Assembly: GCA_023336765.1 (NCBI GenBank)
Contig: JAMBLL010000237.1
Coordinates: 1-9,500, forward strand
Source of the DNA: Actinomycetes bacterium
GTDB lineage: Bacteria > Actinomycetota > Acidimicrobiia > Spongiisociales > UBA5794
Length of the DNA stretch: 9,500 bases
Direction of reading: 5' to 3'
In this document: positions 1-6,968 of the stretch, piece after piece
Numbering within the stretch: the first letter of the stretch is position 1
Layout: each line of letters opens with the position of its first letter
Made by a program: the position numbers and the translations under genes
The notes under the pieces: model-generated
Database searches by the model: none
What the model saw: only the letters and a program-made list of their open reading frames with translations
What the model was told of the DNA's origin: nothing

Positions 1-28
1 CGTAAATCGTAAATCGTAAATCGTAAAC
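1..28. repeat. Heptanucleotide tandem repeat, four copies
   Basis: Three perfect CGTAAAT units are followed by one CGTAAAC. The array starts at the window edge, so its true length is unknown. Seven is not a multiple of three, and on the plus strand the array puts a TAA in every frame. On the minus strand it has no stops and would read as a seven-residue cycle. Such short tandem heptamers resemble the intergenic STRR repeats known in several bacterial groups. It is too short and lacks the spacers needed for a CRISPR. The repeat is certain; any function is unknown. Confidence 0.85.
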
Positions 29-67
29 CGACAGAGCAGAGCGTCGTGCCGCCTGTCATCGTCCTCT

Positions 68-511
68 TCAGCCCGTGAACACGTGCACTGACGCAAGCAG
101 ATTGTCCTGGTCGTCCGTTCCGATTCGTACGAGGTCACCTGACGCCATCGTGAACTCGATGGCGTCGAGGCCCCAGACGTTGTACATCCATCCGCCAGAG
201 ATCTTGCGGATGCCCCAACCCTGGATCCACTTGTTTCGTACAGGCGTTGCTGTCACAACGGCCGAAAGATCGATGATCCTACGCGGGCGCCCGGGACCGA
301 AAGCGGCAGTAAGCGTGGTGTCCTCGATTCTGACTTTCAACCAACTGAACCACACAGTGATCCCAGCGAGCGCAACGAGCGATGCTGTGACGGCCCATCC
401 GGCAAGGGTGGAATCATCGAACGCCTCTGGAAGCGTGATCGCGCCCATGATCAGCACGAACACGATGGTCCCCGCTCCCCAGTACCCGTATTGAGTGTGC
501 TCATACGTCAT
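68..511 (-). CDS. Small membrane protein with two transmembrane helices and a PH-like domain
   Basis: This 147-residue protein has two hydrophobic segments (about residues 13-29 and 36-57) joined by a short acidic loop (EAFDDS). A soluble C-terminal part of about 90 residues follows, rich in alternating beta-type segments (VRIEDTTLTAAFG, RRIIDLSAVVTATPV, DAIEFTMASGDLVRIGTDD). The Trp/Gly-rich centre (WGIRKISGGWMYNVWG, residues 99-114) and this layout fit bacterial PH-domain membrane proteins of unknown function. The family call rests on fold pattern only. It lies 41 bp downstream of the damaged ATP-grasp gene on the same strand and could once have been co-transcribed with it. There is no Shine-Dalgarno sequence before the ATG, but a -10-like box sits at leaderless distance. 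No catalytic motif is visible, so no biochemical role is proposed. Confidence 0.8.
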   Translation of the reverse strand: MTYEHTQYGYWGAGTIVFVLIMGAITLPEAFDDSTLAGWAVTASLVALAGITVWFSWLKVRIEDTTLTAAFGPGRPRRIIDLSAVVTATPVRNKWIQGWGIRKISGGWMYNVWGLDAIEFTMASGDLVRIGTDDQDNLLASVHVFTG

Positions 512-517
512 ATTGTC

Positions 518-523
518 ATTGTC
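518..523 (-). promoter_or_regulatory. Possible -10 box for a leaderless transcript of the PH-like membrane gene
   Basis: On the minus strand GACAAT (4 of 6 matches to TATAAT) ends six bases before the ATG at 511. A second GACAAT immediately abuts the ATG. No Shine-Dalgarno sequence is present. This geometry fits the leaderless starts common in actinobacteria, where transcription begins at or near the A of ATG. No convincing -35 was found. A-rich coincidence is possible. Confidence 0.35.
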
Positions 524-552
524 ACACGAATCGGTAAACCTTGACCGAAGGT

Positions 553-1292
553 TCAGGCGTTCTGTGTCTCTATGACGTTGATCACCTGGTCAGCTACCTG
601 ATCCTGGATGCCTCTGTCGAGGTGGCTCGTGAAGCCGACACATGAGCAACTGATCTCGCCCAGTACGTACTTGTCCTTGCCGTTTTCGTCATAGTCGAGC
701 TTGAAGTCGGCTGTCCAGATCAGTGGGATGTCCCACCCTCCGAGTTTCTCCATCACGGTTCCGATGTTGGCGTGGAACAACTCTGTGAGTTCGGGCCAGT
801 CTGCCGGGTCGTCGTAGCCGTACTTTGCACCGGAGAACAGTGTCGCCGAGAAGGCGCCCTCCTCATCGGCTGGCTTCTCGTGAACGACGAAGACCGGGTC
901 TGGTCCCACGAGAAGGATCCGGACCTCCCCTTCAACGATCCTCGGCATGAACGGCATGTCGAGAAGCATGCCACCGTCGCCAACGAGGTACTGATTGCAG
1001 AAGTCCATGGACTCGCCGAGTGTGTGCATCTCGACGTGGTTGTCCACCGCTTCGGTGCACTTGATTGCGGTGTCGGGCGGCAACGAGTCTCCTGGCTCGT
1101 AGGGGCGATCATCAACGACGGCCACGCGCCAGATGCCTTCGCCCGTCGAACCGCGGTTCTGTTTGAGGACACACTCATCTCTCGAGAGCGCAACGGGGAA
1201 GCTCTCTTTGAATTCGTCGAGGTCGTAGTAGGAGTATGTGTCATCAGGAACGAGGTCAGTGTCGGTCAGATGAATACAACACGCTTGTTCAT
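553..1292 (-). pseudogene. ATP-grasp family protein (DUF6815/Cj0069-like), 5' end deleted and frameshifted
   Basis: The intact frame runs from about 1269 to 553 (about 238 residues). It opens with LTDTDLVPDDTYSYY, then an ATP-grasp lysine/glycine-rich loop (VLKQNRGSTGEGIWRV) and MPFMPRIVEGEVRILLVG. Near the end are PLIWTADFKL and YVLGEISCSCVGF, whose Asp and Glu are the expected metal ligands. These match my memory of Cj0069/DUF6815 ATP-grasp proteins of unknown substrate. Such proteins carry about 100 more N-terminal residues (the pre-ATP-grasp domain), absent here. No ATG, GTG or TTG lies in frame before the glycine-rich loop within plausible protein; the open frame further upstream is Arg/His/Cys-rich and unlike a protein. 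In another frame, an ATG at 1292-1290 encodes MNKRVVFI, a typical beta-strand start, then TGA at 1268-1266. This looks like a true start joined out of frame to the body by an internal deletion. A translated short form from a rare start cannot be excluded. Confidence 0.6.
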
Positions 1293-1526
1293 GCTCTGCT
1301 GCTTCGTCCTGGCCTGGCCGAGCGTCGCCAGTTCGCCACCGATGGTACCGGCGTTCGGGGCGCCGGAGGTTCTGACACTGACACCTCGTATGCTCTCGAT
1401 GTGTACGAATCTGATACTCCTGAGAGCGATACTGATGATGGGTACTGGGGTGCCCTCGAAGGTGAGGTACCAGGAGAGCCAGCGCCTCTCGGTGGCGATC
1501 TGCTCGACAGCACGCAGGACGATCGG
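1293..1526. other. Divergent intergenic region between the ATP-grasp remnant and recQ
   Basis: About 234 bp lie between the probable ATP-grasp start (1292) and the chosen recQ start (1527). The plus-strand frame of recQ stays open through it back to an ATG at 1236, giving an acidic Asp/Ser/Thr-rich stretch. However, the third codon positions show much less G/C than inside recQ, and the start at 1236 lies inside the ATP-grasp coding sequence. I therefore read it as mainly non-coding and the likely place for both promoters. Three GGTACC sites occur here or at its edge. No good -35/-10 pair was found. Confidence 0.45.
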
Positions 1527-3116
1527 GTGCATCCGGTACCAACTCGGCCCCGTAGGGAACGGGTGGACGTCGACCCGGACCGGGTGCAAGCGGTGCTCAA
1601 GGACGTTTTCGGGTACGACACGTTCAGACCTGGCCAGCTCGATGTGATCGAAGCTGCACTCGATGGGACCGACTGTCTCGCGGTCATGCCGACTGGATCA
1701 GGCAAATCGCTCACATACCAGTTGTCTGCACGACTCATCGGAGGAACGACGCTTGTTATCTCACCCCTGATCGCCTTGATGAAGGACCAGGTCGATGCTG
1801 CGGCCGAGCTTGGGATCTCGGCTACGTTCATCAACTCGAGCATCGAGTACGAGGAACGAGATAGGCGAATCGCAGCACTCAAGCGTGGAGAGTACGAACT
1901 CGTCTACGTCGCCCCGGAGGGCATGAGCACTTACGTCGGGTCGGTACTCGACCAGGCCGACGTGCGTCTTGTTGCAGTCGACGAGGCCCATTGCATCAGC
2001 CAGTGGGGGCACGATTTCAGGCCCGCTTACCGCAAGCTCCAACACCTCAGGTCACGTTTCGGCGTTCCCGTCCTCGCTCTCACAGCAACGGCGACGTCCC
2101 GAGTCCGCGGTGACATTGCGACACAACTTGACCTCGAGGAGCCGAAACTCGTCCAGACGTCGTTCTTCAGACCGAACCTGAAACTCCACACCTACAAGAA
2201 GGGCACCCACAACGGTGTCAAGATCCAGGTCAGGGAGTCGATCGGGAAGATCTGCGTGTCGAAACGTGGGGAGAGCGGCATTGTCTACACACTCTCGCGC
2301 AGGGCAGCGGAGTCGACAGCCGCTTACATCAGGACGCTCGGCATTCGGGCTGCTGCCTACCACGCTGGGCTCGAAGCTGACGAGCGCACACGCGTCCAGG
2401 ACGACTTCATCCGGGATGAGATCGACGTCGTGTGTGCAACCGTGGCGTTCGGAATGGGCATTGACAAGTCCAACGTCCGGTTCGTGATCCACAGGGACAT
2501 GCCGAAGTCGATCGAGGGGTACTACCAGGAGATCGGTCGTGCGGGCAGAGACGGTCTGGACAGCGATTGTTTCCTGTTCTATTCGTGGGCAGACGTGATG
2601 AGCCTGGAGCGGATGGTCTCTGACAGTGACAACGCTTCGACCCAGAGCAGCCAGGTGCGCAGGATGTACGACTTCGCTGAGTCCAACCGCTGTGCTCATG
2701 TCGGTCTTGCGTGGTGGTTCGGTGAGGCGATCGACGATTGTGGGTCCTCGTGCGACCGGTGCGGAGACCTCGGGTTCTCTCTCGGGGCAATCGCCGTGCC
2801 CACGGCAAGTTCCATGGGAGGCAGGGGGTCGATGATCGTCGAGGAGGCGACTCCCGAAGATCAGGAACTCTTCGAAGAGTTGCGCGGATTGCGCAAGCGC
2901 CTGGCCTCGGACCGAGGCCTTCCCGCCTACATGGTCTTTAGCGACGCGACATTGAGAGCGATGGCGGTTCGTCGACCAATAACGGAACACGAACTGCTCG
3001 CCATCCCTGGCGTCGGCGCAAAGAAACTCGAGACCTACGGTGACGACTTCCTTGATGCGCTTCGGCAGTGGTCGCCCGCTGGCGGGAAGGGCACGGACTC
3101 AGAATCCGGCCTCTGA
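1527..3116 (+). CDS. recQ: RecQ-family ATP-dependent DNA helicase lacking the winged-helix domain
   Basis: This is a 3'-5' superfamily 2 DNA helicase for recombination and repair. Numbered from the GTG at 1527 (529 residues), motif 0 (FGYDTFRPGQ) is followed by Walker A MPTGSGKS at 54-61. LVISPLIALMKDQV comes next, then DEAH at 152-155 running into the RecQ aromatic-rich loop CISQWGHDFRPAY, then LALTATAT. Motif V is ATVAFGMGIDKSNVRFVIH and motif VI is YYQEIGRAGRDG (332-343). Zinc ligands are C389, C405, C409 and C412. An HRDC-like domain (about 445-515, with LLAIPGVGAKKLETYGDDF) ends the protein. Only about 33 residues separate the zinc site from HRDC, so the usual RQC winged helix of about 100 residues is missing. 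E. coli RecQ is about 609 residues. Start choice: GTG 1527 has AGGA seven bases upstream (1516-1519). GTG 1563 with AGGGA at 1554-1558 is nearly as good. The ATG at 1236 is disfavoured. The gene converges on ppk2. Confidence 0.92.
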   Translation: MHPVPTRPRRERVDVDPDRVQAVLKDVFGYDTFRPGQLDVIEAALDGTDCLAVMPTGSGKSLTYQLSARLIGGTTLVISPLIALMKDQVDAAAELGISATFINSSIEYEERDRRIAALKRGEYELVYVAPEGMSTYVGSVLDQADVRLVAVDEAHCISQWGHDFRPAYRKLQHLRSRFGVPVLALTATATSRVRGDIATQLDLEEPKLVQTSFFRPNLKLHTYKKGTHNGVKIQVRESIGKICVSKRGESGIVYTLSRRAAESTAAYIRTLGIRAAAYHAGLEADERTRVQDDFIRDEIDVVCATVAFGMGIDKSNVRFVIHRDMPKSIEGYYQEIGRAGRDGLDSDCFLFYSWADVMSLERMVSDSDNASTQSSQVRRMYDFAESNRCAHVGLAWWFGEAIDDCGSSCDRCGDLGFSLGAIAVPTASSMGGRGSMIVEEATPEDQELFEELRGLRKRLASDRGLPAYMVFSDATLRAMAVRRPITEHELLAIPGVGAKKLETYGDDFLDALRQWSPAGGKGTDSESGL

Positions 3117-3162
3117 CCACTGGGGACCGTTGTTCCTATTGGCGCTCCTTGCGTCCTTATCT

Positions 3163-3184
3163 CGCATGGAGGTTCCCACATGCG
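3163..3184. terminator. Short hairpin between convergent recQ and ppk2
   Basis: CGCATG (3163-3168) and CATGCG (3179-3184) form a perfect 6-bp stem with a 10-base loop in the 78-bp gap between two convergent stop codons. There is no T-tract on either strand. The position suggests a weak bidirectional terminator, but a 6-bp stem can occur by chance. Confidence 0.25.
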
Positions 3185-3194
3185 CTTTGGGTAT

Positions 3195-3977
3195 CTAGCG
3201 ATTCGGTTCCAGGTACTCGGATGGGATGTACAGGGAACTCCAATCGGGTGTGACATAATCACCCTGAGGTTGTCTGTCGGGTAGGTTCAAGGGAGGTCGC
3301 GTGAGGTCGTCGTAGGGGATCTGACCGAGAAGATGGCGGATGATGCTCAGTCTGCCTGCCTTCTTGTCGTTCATGTCCGCAATGACCCACGGCGCCCATT
3401 GTGTGCTCGTGTACTCGAACATGACATCTCTCGCTCGTGAATAGTCAACCCACCTGGACCGAGCCTGAAGATCCATCGGGCTCAGCTTCCACCTACGCTT
3501 GGCGTCCGTGTTTCGCCGCTGGAACCGACGCTCCTGTTCGTCGTCGCTCACATGGAGCCAGTACTTGATGAGGATGATGCCGTCATGGACAAGCTCCTCC
3601 TCGAAACGGGGTCCGAGTTGTAGGAAGCGCTCGTACTCGGCGTCGGTACAGAAGCCCATTACCTTCTCCACTCCGAGCCGGTTGTACCAGCTGCGGTCGA
3701 AGAGCACCATCTCGCCGCCAGCGGGGAGGTGAGGGATGTACCTTTGCAGATACCACTCGGACTTCTGGCGCTCCGTCGGCGTTGGGGTTGCAACGGTTCT
3801 CACGACGCGAGGGTTGAGGCGCCTGGTGATCGTCTTGATGGTCCCACCTTTGCCTGCTGCATCACGCCCCTCGAAAATCACGACAACTCGCAGGCCCTGA
3901 TCAACGATCCACGCCTGGAGTTTGGCGAGCTCAGATTCCAAACCAGCTAGCTCTTGCCCGTAGAGTTTCTTCTTCAT
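3195..3977 (-). CDS. ppk2: Polyphosphate kinase 2 (PPK2 family, class I type)
   Basis: This enzyme transfers phosphate between inorganic polyphosphate and nucleotides. PPK2 enzymes of this short single-domain kind chiefly make NTP from NDP and polyphosphate in the cytoplasm. Visible in 260 residues: Walker A GRDAAGKGG (37-45) after RVVVIFE; PTERQKSEWYLQRYIPHLPAGGE; Walker B LFDRSWYNR (92-100); MGFCTDAEY; IILIKYWLHVSDDEQERRF; the lid arginine/lysine segment RRNTDAKRRWKLSPMD (154-169); and WAPWVIADMNDKKAGRLSIIRHLL. All catalytic elements are present and the length matches the family. The ATG at 3977 has AAGGGAG four bases upstream. It lies 115 bp downstream of the SARP regulator on the same strand, but a promoter-like sequence sits in that gap, so independent transcription is likely. 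Class I versus other PPK2 classes is inferred from overall likeness, and NDP preference cannot be read from the sequence. Confidence 0.95.
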   Translation of the reverse strand: MKKKLYGQELAGLESELAKLQAWIVDQGLRVVVIFEGRDAAGKGGTIKTITRRLNPRVVRTVATPTPTERQKSEWYLQRYIPHLPAGGEMVLFDRSWYNRLGVEKVMGFCTDAEYERFLQLGPRFEEELVHDGIILIKYWLHVSDDEQERRFQRRNTDAKRRWKLSPMDLQARSRWVDYSRARDVMFEYTSTQWAPWVIADMNDKKAGRLSIIRHLLGQIPYDDLTRPPLNLPDRQPQGDYVTPDWSSLYIPSEYLEPNR

Positions 3978-4030
3978 GGAGCTCCCTTGCCTCGGTACGC
4001 ATCATGGTAGGTCCATGGGAACGCACCAAC

Positions 4031-4058
4031 GGGATATCCATGGCTCGGTTGATGCCAA
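4031..4058 (-). promoter_or_regulatory. Candidate promoter of ppk2
   Basis: On the minus strand TTGGCA (4058-4053, 5 of 6 matches to TTGACA) and TATCCC (4036-4031, 3 of 6 to TATAAT) are separated by 16 bp. The predicted transcription start is near 4024, leaving about 47 bases of leader before the ppk2 ATG. The -10 is weak, so the call is tentative. Confidence 0.35.
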
Positions 4059-4064
4059 TGTGGT

Positions 4065-4078
4065 CGCCATCGATGGCG
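4065..4078. promoter_or_regulatory. 14-bp perfect palindrome upstream of ppk2 (possible operator)
   Basis: CGCCATCGATGGCG is its own reverse complement. It lies 14 bp past the regulator's stop codon and six bases upstream of the candidate ppk2 -35 box, a position suited to a dimeric regulator. As RNA it could also form a 5-bp stem with a four-base loop, but no T-tract follows, so a terminator for the regulator gene is less likely. The palindrome is certain; its role is inferred. Confidence 0.35.
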
Positions 4079-4092
4079 TTGTCGTCGCGCTC

Positions 4093-6939
4093 TCAGTGCG
4101 TGGGATCGGTTCCAGAGATCGCCAATTCTTCGGAGACCACCGAATCAGGGTCTGAGGAACCGGTGGCGAAAAGGTCTGAGAACCTTTCACCAAGGTCATG
4201 TCTGAGTGTCGTCTCCACATTGTCGAGGTCGTCTCGTTTCGAGGCTGACGATGTCAGGCCTCGGTGCCTGAGGAGGGGATAGGCGGCCCCCAACAGGATC
4301 GCGGCCCGTTCAGCGTTGCCACGTTCGATCGCGATCTCAGCGAGTAGTTCAAGCACCCAGGATGTGGTCCTGTGGTCCATCGCAGTGGTCGATGCAGCGA
4401 GGGCGTCTCTCGCCAGTCGATCCGCCCTGTCGAGGTCCTTCTTGCCGAAAGCAGCCTGGGCCGTTGATACGAGTCCCCAGCCCTCTCCCCGAACGTCACC
4501 GAGTTCGCGGAACATCTCGACGGCGGTCTGTGCCTGGACCTCTGCTGGCTCGAGATCGCCTGAGGTGAGATCTATGGTTGCGAGTGTGCTGTGCGCCCAG
4601 GCCTCAGCCCATGGATTCCCTGTGGCGTTGCCAATGATGGCAAGGTCGATGCAATCCTGGCGTGCATTGTCGAGGTCTTTGGTGGATCGAGAGATCAATG
4701 CCCGAATGGACAACATCGTGAGCCCATCCTCGGGATCGCCGACTGCTTGGGAAGCGTCGCTGGCTTGGCTGATGAGCTGCGTGGCAGACTCGATATCTCC
4801 GAACTCCCATTGCAGAAACGCACGCCATGCCAGCACATCCGACAGCCCGGGACAGGCGCCTGTGGCCGCATCGGAAAGTTGACCCAGCCATTCGGATGCC
4901 TCCTTGAGCAGGCCTTTCCAGTCCCACCAGCGTCCGAGGTTCGCTCCGATCCGTAGTCCGGTCTCGACCGATCCACCTTCTACGGTCCATGCAAGAGCGG
5001 CACGAACATTCTCGTATTCGGCGTCGAGCCGCCGAAGCCAGCTGAGCTGATCAGCGCCGAAGATGCCGGCCGACGCGGAGTCGACGAAGCGGTCGAATAT
5101 CGCGAGGTGGCTGTCGCGTACTGTTGTGAGCGACTGTTCATCCAGTTGCCCCATGCAGTACTGGCGAAGCGTTTCGAGCATGCGATACCGAGCAGCCCCC
5201 TCGAGGTTGTCGAGTCGGAGGAGGAGCGAACGATCGACGAAGGTCGCAAGCAGTTCGCGGGTGTCGATCTCTGAGGAATCGATGATGGATGCTGCCGAGT
5301 CCGCGTCGAAGCCACCGACGAAAACGCTCAGCTCGAGGAGCTTGGTCCGTTGAGACGGGTCGAGCAGTTGCAGGCTCCACTCAACGACGGCAGCGAGCGA
5401 CTGTTGTCTCACAGGCGCCGTGCTCGAGCCTCTGGCAAGGAACGCCGTCGGGTCAGTGAGTCCTCGTGCGATCTCGATGAGCGACATCGAGCGCGTGCGC
5501 GCCGCAGCGAGTTCGATAGCGAGGGGTACGCCGTCAAGTGCGGTGACGATGTTCGCTATCGCAGCGAGATCATCGTCGCTCCAGGTACCGCCCGAGGCGC
5601 CCGGTGGAGCTGCCCGGTCGAGGAAAAGCGTGATGGCCGCGACATCGTCGAGACGGTCGAAGATCGAGCCAGATTCGCCCGGTAGCGTGAGTGGGCGAAC
5701 CTCGTGTACGGCTTCGCCCTGGACGCCCAGTGTCACCTGGCTAGTTGCGAGCACCCGCCCCGTACTGGCTCGTTCGAGGAACACGGACGTGAACGTGGCT
5801 GCGGCATCGGCCATGTGTTCGCAATTGTCGAGCACGATCAGAGCCTCGCGTCCATCCATGTGATCGACGAGATTGTCGAGGATGTCGAGTTCGGGGTTTT
5901 CCCGCATGCCGATCGCCTGTCCGACGAAGCTCGTGAGCAGCTCGGGGCTGTCGAGCCGATCGAGTCTCACGAGCCAGGTGCCGTCCCGATATCTGTCGCT
6001 GGTGGATCTGGCAACCTCGAGAGCGAGGCGGGTCTTTCCTGCGCCACCTGTTCCGATGAGCGTGACCAAACGATGATTCATGAGCTGGTCCGAAACCGCT
6101 GCGACTTCGGCGTCTCTCCCGATCAGTCGATTCGGGGGCGTAGGGATGTTCCCTTCCACCAGATGCTGCGGAGCGCCGGCGACAACGGGTGTGAGGTCCG
6201 GATCCTGATCGAGAATCTGCTGCTCGAGATCTCTGAGCTCAGAGGAGGCTTCGATACCGATCTCGGTGAGCGATTGGCGTGCCTGTTGGTACACGCGCAG
6301 AGCGTCTGTTTGGCTGCCGTTACGGTACAGAGCTGTCATCCGGCGGGCCCAGAGGCCTTCACGTGTGGGGTGTTCCATCGTCAACTTTGCGAGTGTGGGA
6401 ACAACCTCGGCATGCCTGCCCTGGGCGAGAGCGATGTCGATGCGCAACTCCTCGGCAGCGAGGTGTTCGGCGTCGAGCCTCGTCGCATCTGCCACTGCGA
6501 ACTCCTCGTAGCTGAATTCTCCAAGAGCTGAGCCTCTCCAGAACGCGAGGGCAGTACTGATGCTTCGACCAGCACCGACGAAATCGCCGACGGTGAACTT
6601 TGAACGGGCGTTGAGCACCTCGTCAGTGAATTCTGTTGCGTCGAGTGCTGTGGTGTTCGCGTCGAGAACGTAACCCTTGGAACGGGTCACCAGATGCACA
6701 GGTGCTGATGGATCGGATTCAAGGACCTTCCTGAGTTGGGCGATCTGGTACTGAAGCGCGTTCTGGGGGTTCTTGGGCAGATGGTCGCCCCAAACAGCTT
6801 CGATCAGCACATCTGGTGAAACAACTTCGCCGTGATGGAGAGCGAGAACGGCAAGAACGGTTCGTGGTTTCGGGCCACCGAGCGCCAGGACGTCGGCATC
6901 GGTTGCCACCTCGATTGGTCCAAGGATCCGTATCTGCAT
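4093..6939 (-). CDS. AfsR/SARP-type transcriptional regulator: winged helix, BTAD, NB-ARC, TPR-like C-terminus
   Basis: This 948-residue cytoplasmic regulator has four visible parts. Residues 1 to about 95 are an OmpR-type DNA-binding winged helix (MQIRILGPIEV, GGPKPRTVLAVLALHHGEVVS, LIEAVWGDHLP, LQYQIAQLRKVLE, SKGYVL). About 100-255 form the helical BTAD domain (EFTDEV, AFWRGSALGEFSYEEFA, LWARRMTALYRNG, ALRVYQQARQSL). An NB-ARC/STAND ATPase follows, with P-loop GTGGAGKT (296-303), Walker B IVLDNCEH (368-375) and the GVPLAIELAAAR motif. The last third is helical, TPR-like (WLRRLDAEYENVRAAL; repeated A/L-rich hairpins). The layout is that of AfsR-like proteins, which typically use ATP and ligand or phosphorylation cues to control DNA binding. 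The ATG at 6939 is chosen because the winged helix begins exactly there; the frame is open 161 codons further back, but that part overlaps the opposite gene and is not protein-like. No Shine-Dalgarno sequence precedes it. It faces the SRPBCC-SDR gene across 102 bp holding 11-bp-spaced repeats. Confidence 0.93.
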   Translation of the reverse strand: MQIRILGPIEVATDADVLALGGPKPRTVLAVLALHHGEVVSPDVLIEAVWGDHLPKNPQNALQYQIAQLRKVLESDPSAPVHLVTRSKGYVLDANTTALDATEFTDEVLNARSKFTVGDFVGAGRSISTALAFWRGSALGEFSYEEFAVADATRLDAEHLAAEELRIDIALAQGRHAEVVPTLAKLTMEHPTREGLWARRMTALYRNGSQTDALRVYQQARQSLTEIGIEASSELRDLEQQILDQDPDLTPVVAGAPQHLVEGNIPTPPNRLIGRDAEVAAVSDQLMNHRLVTLIGTGGAGKTRLALEVARSTSDRYRDGTWLVRLDRLDSPELLTSFVGQAIGMRENPELDILDNLVDHMDGREALIVLDNCEHMADAAATFTSVFLERASTGRVLATSQVTLGVQGEAVHEVRPLTLPGESGSIFDRLDDVAAITLFLDRAAPPGASGGTWSDDDLAAIANIVTALDGVPLAIELAAARTRSMSLIEIARGLTDPTAFLARGSSTAPVRQQSLAAVVEWSLQLLDPSQRTKLLELSVFVGGFDADSAASIIDSSEIDTRELLATFVDRSLLLRLDNLEGAARYRMLETLRQYCMGQLDEQSLTTVRDSHLAIFDRFVDSASAGIFGADQLSWLRRLDAEYENVRAALAWTVEGGSVETGLRIGANLGRWWDWKGLLKEASEWLGQLSDAATGACPGLSDVLAWRAFLQWEFGDIESATQLISQASDASQAVGDPEDGLTMLSIRALISRSTKDLDNARQDCIDLAIIGNATGNPWAEAWAHSTLATIDLTSGDLEPAEVQAQTAVEMFRELGDVRGEGWGLVSTAQAAFGKKDLDRADRLARDALAASTTAMDHRTTSWVLELLAEIAIERGNAERAAILLGAAYPLLRHRGLTSSASKRDDLDNVETTLRHDLGERFSDLFATGSSDPDSVVSEELAISGTDPTH

Positions 6940-6945
6940 GGAAGG

Positions 6946-6951
6946 ACTGTA
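6946..6951 (-). promoter_or_regulatory. -10-like box for leaderless transcription of the SARP regulator
   Basis: On the minus strand TACAGT (fits TANNNT, 4 of 6 to TATAAT) is followed by six bases and then the ATG at 6939. With no Shine-Dalgarno sequence, this spacing would put the transcription start at the A of the ATG. No good -35 is seen, as expected for a weak or activated promoter. Confidence 0.45.
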
Positions 6952-6968
6952 CCCAACAGCGTGGGGTC

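Noticed and set aside
1..28. CRISPR array
   Set aside because: The units are seven bases with no spacers, so this is a simple tandem repeat.
537..553. AACCTT/AAGGTT hairpin overlapping the ATP-grasp stop codon
   Set aside because: The stem is only 6 bp of A/T-rich pairs with a 5-base loop and no clear T-tract. It is too weak to call a terminator.
1293..1542. N-terminal extension of the ATP-grasp frame to an ATG at 1542
   Set aside because: The translation is Arg/His/Cys-rich with no strand or helix pattern expected of a pre-ATP-grasp domain. It looks like an accidental open frame.
772..1647. Long plus-strand open frame opposite the ATP-grasp gene
   Set aside because: It is a shadow of the conserved minus-strand frame. 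Its composition is not protein-like and the family motifs are all on the minus strand.
2052..2990. 312-codon minus-strand open frame inside recQ
   Set aside because: RecQ motifs run through the whole interval on the plus strand. The antisense frame is a by-product of GC-biased codons.
5704..6531. 275-codon plus-strand open frame inside the SARP gene
   Set aside because: It is antisense to the NB-ARC P-loop and Walker B region. No domain pattern or ribosome-binding site supports it.
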